In this document: piece after piece, positions 16,604 through 24,786 of the stretch | Numbering within the stretch: position 1 is the stretch's first letter | How the letters are laid out: each line of letters starts with the position of its first letter | Source: Sphaerimonospora sp050942215 | Lineage (GTDB): Bacteria > Actinomycetota > Actinomycetes > Streptosporangiales > Streptosporangiaceae | Direction of reading: 5' to 3' | DNA length: 64,000 nucleotides | Assembly: GCF_050942215.1 (NCBI RefSeq) | Contig: NZ_CP192056.1 | Span: forward strand, 5,332,001 to 5,396,000 | Program-made: the position numbers and the translations under genes | The notes under the pieces: generated by a model | What the model saw: the letters and a program-made list of their open reading frames with translations, nothing else | Databases searched by the model: none | Told to the model about the DNA's origin: nothing

Positions 16604-17233
16604 CTAGCAGCCGCTCTTGGCGCATGCTCCGGGAACCGTACCGGCCGGGCCGTCCGCAAGGTCGGGGCCGTCGGCGGCCGGGCCCGACGAGCCGGACCCC
16701 TTCGAACCGCCGGAACCCGCCGAGCCGGAGTCCGTGGAACCGGAACCCTTCGAAGCGGAGCCGGAGCCCGCCTGGTCCCGGGCGGCGGCGCCGTCACCGG
16801 CCGCGCCGCTCTTGCCGGCGCCGTCCCCCGAGCCACCCGATGCCCCAGGGTCGTTCGCGGCGCCGGAGCCCCCGCCGTCGGCCGCGCCGGGCGCCTCCGC
16901 CTGGTCACCGCCCGCACCGCCGGACCGGTCCGCCGCCTCCTCGTCTCCGCCCGCCTGATCGGCGCCGGCCTGTCCGGCGGAATCCCGATCGGCGCCCGGC
17001 CGGTCCGGCGCGGTGGACACCGAATCCCTGGCGGGGCCGTCGGACCCGGTCAGTACGGAATATCCGACGCCCCCGGCGGCCAGCACGGCGACCAGGGCCG
17101 AGGCGGCGATGACAAGGGTCTTCTTGCTCACGGACGTGGAGTCGTCCGCCGGCCCGGAGAGAATCTCCGACCGGCCGTGATCTGCATGGCCGTGATGTGC
17201 ATGGCTCGTCTGGGAACGGACGTGCCCTCGCAT
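16604..17233 (-). CDS. single-pass membrane protein with Gly/Ser/Asp-rich outer tail
   Basis: A 209-residue protein: a short His-rich cytosolic head (HAHHGHADHG), a membrane helix at about 38-60 (KKTLVIAASALVAVLAAGGVGYSVL) and a long extracellular tail made of Gly, Ser, Ala and Asp with SGSGS-type runs, ending in a Cys pair (CAKSGC). The tail is disordered and the final two Cys could form a disulfide. No family is recognised. GGGAG lies 12 bases upstream of the ATG. It stands beside repeat element B, whose G-rich flank lies just beyond its stop. Confidence 0.6.
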   Translation of the reverse strand: MRGHVRSQTSHAHHGHADHGRSEILSGPADDSTSVSKKTLVIAASALVAVLAAGGVGYSVLTGSDGPARDSVSTAPDRPGADRDSAGQAGADQAGGDEEAADRSGGAGGDQAEAPGAADGGGSGAANDPGASGGSGDGAGKSGAAGDGAAARDQAGSGSASKGSGSTDSGSAGSGGSKGSGSSGPAADGPDLADGPAGTVPGACAKSGC

Positions 17234-17398
17234 GTGAAACAGCTCCCTGCGGTCGTTTCGGGGGAAACCTCCCTGGTCACGCCCTGGGGGATCCGCTCGA
17301 CGGCGAGACCCCGGACGCTCCGTGGCTTCCGCGGGTAGCTGCCTACACTAACCACAGGAGTGGACAAACCGCACATAGACCCCTAAAGAATCATGAAC

Positions 17399-17974
17399 CT
17401 ACTCGCCCAGTTCCTCCCCGGTGGGCCGCAGGCTCGGCCCCGGCCTGTGCAGCAGGTCGAGTGCCTCCTCGACCGTGCTGGCCCAGGAGATCCCGTCGAA
17501 GACGTTCGGCCGGGTGAAGCCCTGCTCGTACATGCCGTCGACGAGGTCGCGCAGCGGCTCGTAGAGCCCCCATGGGTCGAGCACGACCAGCGGGCGGTCG
17601 TGGAGGCCGAGAACACGGGTGGTCCAGATCTCGAACAGCTCCTCCAGCGTGCCGATGCCACCCGGCAGGACGAGGAACGCGTCGGCCCTGGCGTCCATGA
17701 CGCCCTTGCGCTCCCGCATGTCCGCCGTGACGATCAGCTCGTCGGCGTCGGTGTCGGCGATCTCGATGTCCACCAGGGCCCGCGGGATCACCCCCACGGT
17801 GTGGCCGCCGCCCTTGCGCACGGCCCTGGCGACCTCCCCCATGCAGGAGACGATCGCCCCTCCGCTGACCAGGCCGTGACCACGCCGGGCCAGCTCCGTG
17901 CCCACGTCGGCGGCCAGGTCGAGATATCTGCGATCGATCTTCTGGCTGGATGAGCAGTACACGCAGACGTACAC
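17399..17974 (-). CDS. LOG family phosphoribohydrolase (first of two)
   Basis: A 191-residue Rossmann-fold protein of the TIGR00730/LOG family, whose characterised members hydrolyse cytokinin riboside monophosphates or related nucleotides to base and ribose phosphate. The two family motifs are present: GLVSGGAIVSCMG near residue 36 and LPGGIGTLEELFE near 103, the latter holding the catalytic Glu. It starts with GTG and ends in a short charged tail. The gene follows the second LOG gene after nine bases, so they form an operon. Confidence 0.9.
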   Translation of the reverse strand: MYVCVYCSSSQKIDRRYLDLAADVGTELARRGHGLVSGGAIVSCMGEVARAVRKGGGHTVGVIPRALVDIEIADTDADELIVTADMRERKGVMDARADAFLVLPGGIGTLEELFEIWTTRVLGLHDRPLVVLDPWGLYEPLRDLVDGMYEQGFTRPNVFDGISWASTVEEALDLLHRPGPSLRPTGEELGE

Positions 17975-17983
17975 CGTGACGCC

Positions 17984-18730
17984 CTATCGATCGCCGTTGC
18001 GATGGGCCGTCTCGGTGATGATTCGGACGGCCTCGTCGGGATCGTCGGTGACCGAGAGCAGATCGACGTCACCCGGGGAGATCTTGCCGGTCTTCATCAG
18101 CGTGCCGCGGATCCAGTCCAGCATCGGTCCCCAGAACTCCGACCCCATCAAGATCACCGGGAACGAGGTCACCTTGTGCGTCTGGACGAGGGTCAGCGAC
18201 TCGAACACCTCGTCGAGCGTGCCGAATCCTCCGGGCAGCGCGATGAACCCGCAGGCGTACTTGGTGAACATCGTCTTGCGCACGAAGAAGTAGCGGAACT
18301 CCACGCCGAGATTGACGTAGTCGTTGAGGCGCTGCTCGTGGGGCAGCTCGATGCCCAGTCCGACGGAGATTCCACCGGCCTCCATCGCGCCCTTGTTGGC
18401 CGCCTCCATGAGGCCCGGACCGCCTCCGGTGATCACGGCGTAGCCCGCGCGGGCCAGCGCCGTGCCGAGCCGTACGCCGAGCTCGTAGTCGGGGCTGTCC
18501 GGCGCGACGCGGGCGGAGCCGAAGACGGTCACCGCCGTGGGCAGATCGGCGAGGGTGCCGAACCCCTCGACGAACTCCGCCTGGATGCGCAGGACCCGCC
18601 AGGGGTCCTCGTGCAGCCATCCCGTCGGCCCCCTGCGGTCGAGCAGGCGCTGGTCGTAAGTGGATTTCGGAACGAGGTCGCCGCGGACCAGTGACGGGCC
18701 CTGGCGGCGTTCAGGTTGTTGGGGATTCAT
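17984..18730 (-). CDS. LOG family phosphoribohydrolase (second of two)
   Basis: A 248-residue LOG paralogue with an extra N-terminal segment of about 60 residues before the Rossmann core. The nucleotide motif VITGGGPGLMEAANKGA (about 98-114) and the catalytic IALPGGFGTLDEVFE (about 165-179) are complete. It is only distantly like the gene that follows, so the pair is an old duplication or two subfamilies brought together. The pair is next to dapE here as in mycobacteria, where a LOG gene (Rv1205) is close to dapE (Rv1202). A terminator separates it from dapE upstream. Confidence 0.9.
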   Translation of the reverse strand: MNPQQPERRQGPSLVRGDLVPKSTYDQRLLDRRGPTGWLHEDPWRVLRIQAEFVEGFGTLADLPTAVTVFGSARVAPDSPDYELGVRLGTALARAGYAVITGGGPGLMEAANKGAMEAGGISVGLGIELPHEQRLNDYVNLGVEFRYFFVRKTMFTKYACGFIALPGGFGTLDEVFESLTLVQTHKVTSFPVILMGSEFWGPMLDWIRGTLMKTGKISPGDVDLLSVTDDPDEAVRIITETAHRNGDR

Positions 18731-18830
18731 ATTTTTCCACGCTAGTCGACGGAGGCGAACAATCTTGAAACCGCACGGAACCGGGGGCGGAGGTGGCGCC
18801 GTCTAAGAGACGAGGGTGCTGCTCGGGACC

Positions 18831-18876
18831 GAAAGCGGCTTTCCCCGTCTAATGGCCGGCGAGGAAAGCCGCTTTC
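18831..18876 (-). terminator. 14-bp stem terminator after dapE
   Basis: GAAAGCGGCTTTCC (18831-18844) and GGAAAGCCGCTTTC (18863-18876) are perfect complements with an 18-base loop, 20 bases after the dapE stop on the minus strand. Each arm is itself a near-palindrome, so alternative folds exist. Confidence 0.8.
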
Positions 18877-18895
18877 GTCTTGCCGGGACCCGGTC

Positions 18896-19951
18896 TCACC
18901 CGGTGAGCCAGCCGACCATGCGGCGCTCGCACTCCTCGATCTTGGCGAGGCCGACGTGCTCGCCGCTCGTGTGCGCGAGGTTGGGGTCGCCCGGCCCGCA
19001 GTTGACGGCCGGAATCCCGAGAGCCGAGAACCGGGCCACGTCGGTCCAGCCGAGCTTGGCACGCGGCACACCGCCGAGCGCCGCGGCGAAGGCGGCGGCC
19101 ACGGGGTGGGTCAGCCCGGGGCGGGCGCCGGGGGCGCCGTCGGTGAGCCGCACCTCGAACCCGTCGAACACCTCGCGAACGTGATCGAGTGCCTCATCGA
19201 GGGTGCGATCCGGAGCGAACCGGTAGTTGACCGTCACCACGCACTCGTCCGGGACGACGTTGCCCGCGACCCCGCCGCGCACGGCCACCGCGTTCAGCCC
19301 CTCGTGATACTCCAGGCCGTCGACGACGGGCCGGCGCGGCTCGTAGCGATCCAGCACGTCGATGATCGGCTTGATCGCGTGGATGGCGTTGACGCCCTCC
19401 CATGACCGCGCGCTGTGCGCCCGGACGCCGCGGGCCACGACCTCGACCCGCAGCGTGCCCTGGCAGCCTCCCTCGATCAGCCCGTCGGTCGGCTCCATGA
19501 CGACCGCGAGGTCTCCGGCCAGCCAGTCCGGGTGCTCGCGGGTCAGCCGCAGCAGGCCGTTGCGCTCCGCCTCGATCTCCTCGCACTCGTAGAAGACGAA
19601 GGTCAGATCCCGGTTCGGGTTCTCCAGCAGGGAGAGCTTGAGCTGGACGGCGACGCCGCTCTTCATGTCCGAGGAGCCGCAGCCGTGGAGAACGCCGTCG
19701 GCCACCCGGCTCGGCAGGTTGCCGGCCACCGGAACGGTGTCGATGTGCCCGGCGATCACGATCCGCTCGGCCCGTCCCAGTTCGGTGCGTGCCACGATGT
19801 TGTGGCCTACCCGGCGAACGGTCAGGTGGCCCAGGGGGAGCAGGGCCTCCTCGATCGCGTCGGCGAGCGCTTTCTCGTCTCCGCTCACCGACTCGATGTC
19901 CACCAGTCGCGCCGTCAGCGCGCCCACTTCCTGTGCAAGGTCAAGCCGCAT
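18896..19951 (-). CDS. dapE: succinyl-diaminopimelate desuccinylase
   Basis: A 351-residue M20-family di-zinc hydrolase that removes succinate from N-succinyl-LL-diaminopimelate in lysine and cell-wall synthesis. Visible features are VIAGHIDTVPVAGN (zinc-binding His and Asp), GCGSSDMKSGVAVQL, the catalytic EE pair in FYECEEIEAERNG and a dimerisation lid region with CQGTLRVEVVARGVRAHSARSWEGVNAIH. It ends with the metal-binding HTSGEHV. The ATG at 19951 is chosen because AGGGG lies six bases upstream. It belongs to the actinobacterial succinylase-type branch and partners with dapC 1.6 kb upstream. Confidence 0.93.
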   Translation of the reverse strand: MRLDLAQEVGALTARLVDIESVSGDEKALADAIEEALLPLGHLTVRRVGHNIVARTELGRAERIVIAGHIDTVPVAGNLPSRVADGVLHGCGSSDMKSGVAVQLKLSLLENPNRDLTFVFYECEEIEAERNGLLRLTREHPDWLAGDLAVVMEPTDGLIEGGCQGTLRVEVVARGVRAHSARSWEGVNAIHAIKPIIDVLDRYEPRRPVVDGLEYHEGLNAVAVRGGVAGNVVPDECVVTVNYRFAPDRTLDEALDHVREVFDGFEVRLTDGAPGARPGLTHPVAAAFAAALGGVPRAKLGWTDVARFSALGIPAVNCGPGDPNLAHTSGEHVGLAKIEECERRMVGWLTG

Positions 19952-20020
19952 GTCCCCTGACCTTAGTCGTGTTTCGATAGTCATGTCCTGCTGCGCGCGG
20001 GCCCAGACGGCGCCCCGCGG

Positions 20021-20833
20021 TCAGGCGATCTGCACGGCCCCGACGGCTCTGCCCCCGTCCTCGCCGTCCTTCCGCCAACCGTCGTGACCGGTGGCCGCCG
20101 TCCAGGTGACCCCGCTGTAGCGCACCTGCCGCAGGCCGTACTTCTGCGCGTGCGCGACGTACCAGGCGGCGATCAACCAGCCGCGCTTGGGTGAGGAGTC
20201 GTCGCCGATCTCCTTCAGCAGCTGCTTGCGCGCGGCCTCGGGCCGCGGCGCGACCGAGCCGTCCGGCGGCGGATACCAGCAGTGCACCGCCTGGGGCACC
20301 CGGCCGGTGAACGCGGCGGAGAGGATCTTCGCGGCCGGCTCGTGCTGGGCGTACGCCGAGCCGTCGGCCGAACGCTGTACGGCCTGGGCCGCGTCGTGCA
20401 GCGGCAGGGTCCGATAGCGCTTGACCTTCTCCAGGGCGGTGAAGAACTTCCTGGTCGCGTAGACGGGATCCTGGAGCTGCGTGGACGTGCCCCAGCCCAT
20501 GGACGGCCGCTGCTGGAACACGCCGACCGAGTCGCGGTCGCCGTACGGCAGGTTCGCCAGCTTCGACTCCTGGATGGCGGTCACGTAGGCGATCTGCAGC
20601 GCCCGCTCCGACAACCTGCGCCGGACCGCGACGGCCGCGATCGTGGCGGCGATCTGCGTCTGCTCGACATCGAGATCGAGCGTCCCGTCCGGGGTCTCGA
20701 TGATGCAGTGTTCGCCCAGGGCGAACGGACGGGCTTTCTTCAACAGGTGATAGACGCCGTAGTAGATGCCGCCCGCCAGCAGGGCGACGATGACCACAAT
20801 GGTCAGAGCGGTTCTGGACGTGCGTCTGGTCAC
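20021..20833 (-). CDS. membrane-anchored lysozyme-like / heavy-chain hypothetical protein
   Basis: A 270-residue protein with one N-terminal membrane helix (about 9-31) and an extracellular domain. The central segment AIQESKLANLPYGDRDSVGVFQQRPSMGWGT (about 90-120) has the shape of a transglycosylase active-site region: a Glu in a helix, followed by Gly-Val-Phe-Gln-Gln-Arg. Many actinobacterial cell-wall proteins share this QRPSxGWG motif. A second region contains a Cys-Trp pair (VHCWYPPPDG). Catalytic activity is plausible but not shown by a full SLT signature. It begins with GTG and lies directly after a DUF4178-like gene on the same strand (22-base gap). Confidence 0.65.
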   Translation of the reverse strand: MTRRTSRTALTIVVIVALLAGGIYYGVYHLLKKARPFALGEHCIIETPDGTLDLDVEQTQIAATIAAVAVRRRLSERALQIAYVTAIQESKLANLPYGDRDSVGVFQQRPSMGWGTSTQLQDPVYATRKFFTALEKVKRYRTLPLHDAAQAVQRSADGSAYAQHEPAAKILSAAFTGRVPQAVHCWYPPPDGSVAPRPEAARKQLLKEIGDDSSPKRGWLIAAWYVAHAQKYGLRQVRYSGVTWTAATGHDGWRKDGEDGGRAVGAVQIA

Positions 20834-20855
20834 CTTGCAGAACTTACCTCCAGTG

Positions 20856-21503
20856 TCAGGGGAGGCGCTCCACGGAGATCGATCCGGGGGGCAGCGGACG
20901 GGCGTGGGACGAGGTCCACTGACCTCCCTGGACGCGTTGGAAGCCCAGATGGCGACCGTCGCCTGCCCGGTAGTCCGCGAAGTCGAGCAGGCCGCGATCG
21001 GGGAGCCCGGTCACTCCCTCGGAGCGGAAGGACGCCGTGCCGCGGTCGACGGGGTAGAACTCTACCCCTTCCACGATCAGCATGTGCTTGGCCGGGACCA
21101 TGCCCTGGGTGGGGACCTCGGTCCACAGCATGACCTCAAGATGGCCGGGCATGCCTTCCGCCGGGCCCGGCCGTTCCTTCACCGACAGCCACTGGTAGCG
21201 CCGCGTGCCGTCGTCCAGCAGGTATTCGGTCCACTGGTCGCCCTGCCGTCCCATGTGCAGCGCGCCGAGAACGCGCAGCCGCGCGGCCTGGACGTAGACG
21301 GTGTCGCCCACCCTGATCGTTCTGGGGTCGAAGTAGTCGGGATCGTCGGCGGAGACCCCGCCGGCCTCCCCCTCGGGCTCGTCCGGCGACGAGGACACGG
21401 GGACGGTGGACGGCGAGCGGCCCCGCCGCGAACTCGCGACTAAAGCACCCAAAACCACAACTATTGTGGCAAAGCTCAACACGAGCACGACCGCTGTCGC
21501 CAT
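20856..21503 (-). CDS. DUF4178-like membrane-anchored protein
   Basis: A 215-residue protein with an N-terminal membrane helix (residues 3-24), a Ser/Pro/Glu linker and a beta-rich domain (about 58-205) resembling DUF4178: VGDTVYVQAARLRVLGALHMGRQGDQWTEYLLDDGTRRYQWLSVKE with repeated strand-turn-strand units and many aromatic residues. DUF4178 proteins occur near transport and secretion genes, but the role is unknown. The downstream membrane protein lies 22 bases further on and is likely cotranscribed. Confidence 0.7.
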   Translation of the reverse strand: MATAVVLVLSFATIVVVLGALVASSRRGRSPSTVPVSSSPDEPEGEAGGVSADDPDYFDPRTIRVGDTVYVQAARLRVLGALHMGRQGDQWTEYLLDDGTRRYQWLSVKERPGPAEGMPGHLEVMLWTEVPTQGMVPAKHMLIVEGVEFYPVDRGTASFRSEGVTGLPDRGLLDFADYRAGDGRHLGFQRVQGGQWTSSHARPLPPGSISVERLP

Positions 21504-21525
21504 GCCGCGCGATCCTACTGGAGGC

Positions 21526-22605
21526 TCATACGAGCCGCATTACCGCGGTGTCGACCCGCTCGTCGACGGCCGTGATCGCGACCCGGATGTGGGAACGGCC
21601 CGCGTCCCCGTAGAAGTCGCCCGGCGCCACCAGGATGCCCTTCTCGGCGAGCGCGCGCACCTGGTCCCAGCAGTCGGCGCCATTGGTCGCCCAGAGGTAG
21701 AGCCCGGCCGCAGAATGCTCGATGCGCCAGCCCGCCCGCTCCAGCGCGGGGCGCAGCACGGCCCGGCGCCGGGCGTACCGCTCCCGCTGCTCCAGCACGT
21801 GCCGGTCGTCGTCGAGCGCGGCGACCATCGCGGCCTGGACCGGCGCCGGCATCATCATGCCGGCGTGCTTGCGCACCTCGAGCAGGCGTTTGACGAGCCT
21901 GGAATCCCCCGCGACGAACCCGGCGCGATATCCGGCGAGGTTCGACCGCTTCGACAGCGAGTGGACCGCGAGCAGGCCCTCCTGCGATCCGCCGCACACG
22001 TCGGGGTGGAGGATCGAGACGGGCTGTTCCTCCCAGCCCAGCTCGATGTAGCACTCGTCGGAGGCCACGATCGCACCGCGCTCGCGCGCCCACGCGACGA
22101 CCTTGCGCAGATGCTCGGCGGGCAGCACCTTGCCCGTCGGGTTGGACGGGGAGTTGACCCACACGAGCGGCACACGCTCGGGTCCGAGCGCCAGCAGCCC
22201 GTCCGAGGCGTACGGCTCGGCACCGGCGATCCTGGCCCCGACGTCGTAGGTGGGATAGGCCAGCTCGGGGAACACGACGCGCTCGCCTGGACGCACGCCG
22301 AGCAGGGTCGGCAGCCAGGCCACCAGCTCCTTGGAGCCGATCGTCGGGAAGACGTCCGCCGGATCGACGGTCACCCCGTGGCGGCGGCGCAGCCACCCCG
22401 CGGCCGCCTCACGCAGCCGCGGGGTTCCGTACGTCTGGGGATAACCGGGGCTGTCGGCCGCGTCCGCCAGTGCCGTACGGATGACGGGGGGCACCGGGTC
22501 CACCGGGGTGCCGACCGACAGGTCGACGATCCCGTCGGGATGCGCCCGCGCCATGTTCTGGTACGGCACCAGCCGATCCCACGGGAAGTCCGGCAACTCG
22601 ATCAA
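21526..22605 (-). CDS. dapC: succinyldiaminopimelate transaminase
   Basis: A 359-residue class I PLP aminotransferase of the actinobacterial DapC type, which makes N-succinyl-LL-diaminopimelate from the keto precursor. Visible elements are YPQTYGTPRLREAAAGWLRRRHG, WVNSPSNPTGKVLP (the NPTG turn), ASDECYIELGW and SLSKRSNLAGYRAGFV, which contains the PLP-binding Lys. I chose TTG at 22605 because GAGGGG stands six bases upstream and the homologous N-terminus is LIELPDFPWDRL; a longer frame begins at 22632. It is transcribed after fdxA, the common actinobacterial pairing. Confidence 0.92.
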   Translation of the reverse strand: MIELPDFPWDRLVPYQNMARAHPDGIVDLSVGTPVDPVPPVIRTALADAADSPGYPQTYGTPRLREAAAGWLRRRHGVTVDPADVFPTIGSKELVAWLPTLLGVRPGERVVFPELAYPTYDVGARIAGAEPYASDGLLALGPERVPLVWVNSPSNPTGKVLPAEHLRKVVAWARERGAIVASDECYIELGWEEQPVSILHPDVCGGSQEGLLAVHSLSKRSNLAGYRAGFVAGDSRLVKRLLEVRKHAGMMMPAPVQAAMVAALDDDRHVLEQRERYARRRAVLRPALERAGWRIEHSAAGLYLWATNGADCWDQVRALAEKGILVAPGDFYGDAGRSHIRVAITAVDERVDTAVMRLV

Positions 22606-22721
22606 GGAAATCCCCTCGTCAGTGTGGTGCACATCGATGCGGGCGCACGCCGCCGTACGTGATCACGGCACGCGGGCACCCGGCGGGGCCGAGGGCGGCC
22701 GCGCCCCGGCCCGGTCCCGGG

Positions 22722-23048
22722 TCAGTCTCCTTCCGCCTGCGGCGGGAGGGTGGCCACGACGGCGTGATCCTTATTGATCTTGCCGACCTTGGAGGCGCCG
22801 CCGGGCGACCCCAGCTCGTCGAAGAACTCGACGTTGGCCTTGTAGAAGTCCTTCCACTGGTCGGGAAGGTCGTCCTCGTAGAAAATCGCCTCGACCGGGC
22901 AGACCGGTTCGCAAGCCCCGCAGTCCACGCACTCGTCGGGATGGATGTAGAGCATACGCTCGCCCTCGTAGATGCAATCGACGGGGCATTCCTCGACGCA
23001 CGCCTTGTCCAGGACATCCACGCAAGGCTGCGCGATGACGTAGGTCAC
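22722..23048 (-). CDS. fdxA: 7Fe ferredoxin
   Basis: A 108-residue ferredoxin with a 3Fe-4S and a 4Fe-4S cluster, acting as a small electron carrier. The cluster segment CVDVLDKACVEECPVDCIYEGERMLYIHPDECVDCGACEPVCPVEAI is the FdxA/FdxC signature: the first cluster uses the Cys set interrupted at one position and the second uses CxxCxxCxxxCP. The GTG at 23048 has AAGGAG at -8. It lies 116 bases upstream of dapC on the same strand, as in many actinomycetes. Confidence 0.95.
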   Translation of the reverse strand: MTYVIAQPCVDVLDKACVEECPVDCIYEGERMLYIHPDECVDCGACEPVCPVEAIFYEDDLPDQWKDFYKANVEFFDELGSPGGASKVGKINKDHAVVATLPPQAEGD

Positions 23049-23145
23049 CTCGGGCTCCTTCTGGGTTCGCACGGCTCGGCCGCTGTTGCTATTACCTAGT
23101 ATTGCGGTGCCCGACGCTCGCCGGAACCAGGAGGGGGTGGTTGTC

Positions 23146-23367
23146 GTGGAGCCTCGCCTCGGAGCCCGGCTGGTGGTCCGGGTCGGCCCCGATGACGTGG
23201 GACGACGGGTGACGCTGCGACGCCGCGTGCCGGACGGCTTCCGGGACGCCGTCGGCGTGCTGGAATCCTGGCAGGACGGCGTGCTCGCCGTACGCAGGCG
23301 CGACGGCACGCTGGTCGAGATCGCGGAGGAGACGCTCGTGGCGGGCAAGGTCGTCCCGACCCGATGA
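23146..23367 (+). CDS. stand-alone SH3-like domain (Rv0428c-type)
   Basis: A 73-residue basic, beta-rich protein: GARLVVRVGPDDVGRRVTLRRRVPDGFRDAVGVLESWQDGVLAVRRRDGTLVEIAEETLVAGKVVP. It strongly resembles the SH3-like N-terminal domain that precedes a GNAT acetyltransferase in actinobacterial proteins such as Rv0428c, but the acetyltransferase half is absent. The sequence after the stop contains 21-base repeats and no GNAT coding. The GTG at 23146 is preferred because an AGGAGGGGG lies 10-14 bases upstream. It may be a free regulatory domain or the relic of a broken gene. Confidence 0.65.
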   Translation: MEPRLGARLVVRVGPDDVGRRVTLRRRVPDGFRDAVGVLESWQDGVLAVRRRDGTLVEIAEETLVAGKVVPTR

Positions 23368-23420
23368 GCCCGGGGACCGTCTCGAAGAGCCCGGGGACCG
23401 TCTCGAAGAGCCCGGGGAAC
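23366..23420. repeat. 21-bp direct repeat, 2.6 copies
   Basis: Two perfect abutting 21-base units (23366-23386 and 23387-23407), each running from GAGCCCGGGG through ACCGTCTCGAA, and a third partial unit (23408-23420) begin at the stop codon of the SH3-like gene. The same area continues with further CGCCGG-rich imperfect repeats to about 23520. It looks like slippage-prone non-coding sequence left after loss of a downstream domain. Confidence 0.85.
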
Positions 23421-23597
23421 CGGCGCGGATCGCTTGGCGGATCCACCGGATCTCTTGGCGGAGTCGCCGGCGCGTCCCCCGGCACGCCCCCGGCGGATCC
23501 CCCCGGTCGCATGCGCCGGTAATCAGCACGCAAACGGCGGCACCTGCCCGCGCGTGCCTCCTCGCCGGGCCGCCCCCGATTCGCCGATATTCGGAGC

Positions 23598-24698
23598 GTG
23601 ACCATTCGCGCCCGCGCCGTAGCGGCGATCCTCGCCTCGATGACCGTCTCCGTGACCGCCTCGGTGACGACCTCGTGCTCGGCGCCGCAGCCAGCAGACA
23701 AGAAGCTTCCGCCGGTGAACCCGCGGGCCACGAGCCTGCGCGAGGGATTCGGCACGATGGAGCGGCTGGTGGAGGCGGCCAAGAAGGAGGGCTCGCTCAC
23801 CGTCGTCGGGCTGGCCCGCAACTGGGTCGGCTACGGTGAGATCATCGACCGCTTCTCCGACAAGTACGGCATCAAGGTCGTCAGCACCCTGCCGGACGCC
23901 AGCAGTCGGCAGCAGATCGACGCGGCCACCCGGCTGAGCGGCACCAAGGACGCGCCCGACGTGTTCGACCTCAGCCTCGGCGTGGCCGTGGCCAACGCCA
24001 AGCGGTTCGCGCCGTACCGGGTCAGCGGCTGGACCGACATCCCGGACACGCTGAAGGACCCCAAGGGCCTGTGGTTCGCGGCGTACGGCGGCTACATGTC
24101 GATCGGCTACGACCCGCGCAAGCTCCCGGCCCCGGCCTCCTACGCCGCCCTGCTCCGGCCCGGCGCCCAGGTCGCGCTGCCCGGCGACCCGCGGCGGATG
24201 GCGTCGGCGTTCAGCGGCGTCATGGCCGCCTCGCTGCGCGGGGGGCAGCCGGACGCCGCACGCGGGGTCGACCTCTTCTCCCGGCTCAAGAAGGGCGGGA
24301 TGCTCGCCCGGCCCGCGCAGGCCACGGCCGTGCTCGACTGGGACTTCATGAACTCGGCCGCCGCAGCGCGAGACCAGAAGTCCTGGCAGGTCACGATCCC
24401 GCGGGGCGAAGTGCTCGCCTCCTACTACCTCCAGGCCGTCAACGCCGAGGCGCCGCACCCGGCCGCCGCACGCCTGTGGGCGGAGTTCCTGCTGTCCGAC
24501 GAGGGCCAGAACCTCTTCCTCAGGGCGTACGCCCGGCCGGCCAGGATGGAGGCCATGGAGATGCGCGGGACCGTGGACCGGGACGCCGCGGCCAGGCTCC
24601 CCGCGGTCTCCGGAACCCCGGTGGTCCTCACGATCCCGCAGCAGGACAAGGCCAGGTCGTACCTCAAAACCCACTGGACCGGGATCGCCGACAGCTGA
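23598..24698 (+). CDS. extracellular solute-binding protein (ABC transport)
   Basis: A 366-residue secreted protein of the iron/thiamine/putrescine-type (class II) substrate-binding family. Residues 1-25 are a signal peptide; a TTSC near residue 27 could be a weak lipoprotein site, though the usual Leu/Val before the Cys is missing. The mature protein has the two-lobe fold: LVEAAKKEGSLTVVGLARNWVGYGEIIDRFSDKYGIKV at the start and WAEFLLSDEGQNLFLRAYARPAR near the end, the latter a clear SBP_bac_1/Fbp-like mark. No permease or ATPase gene is nearby, so it is an orphan whose partners lie elsewhere. Ligand is unknown. Confidence 0.82.
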   Translation: MTIRARAVAAILASMTVSVTASVTTSCSAPQPADKKLPPVNPRATSLREGFGTMERLVEAAKKEGSLTVVGLARNWVGYGEIIDRFSDKYGIKVVSTLPDASSRQQIDAATRLSGTKDAPDVFDLSLGVAVANAKRFAPYRVSGWTDIPDTLKDPKGLWFAAYGGYMSIGYDPRKLPAPASYAALLRPGAQVALPGDPRRMASAFSGVMAASLRGGQPDAARGVDLFSRLKKGGMLARPAQATAVLDWDFMNSAAAARDQKSWQVTIPRGEVLASYYLQAVNAEAPHPAAARLWAEFLLSDEGQNLFLRAYARPARMEAMEMRGTVDRDAAARLPAVSGTPVVLTIPQQDKARSYLKTHWTGIADS

Positions 24699-24786
24699 CC
24701 ACGGTCTCTGTGACGGTATGCGGTTTCTGCTCTAGATCTCGCCGAGTCGGTCGAAGCCGTAAAATTGCGCCGTTATCACAGCGACC

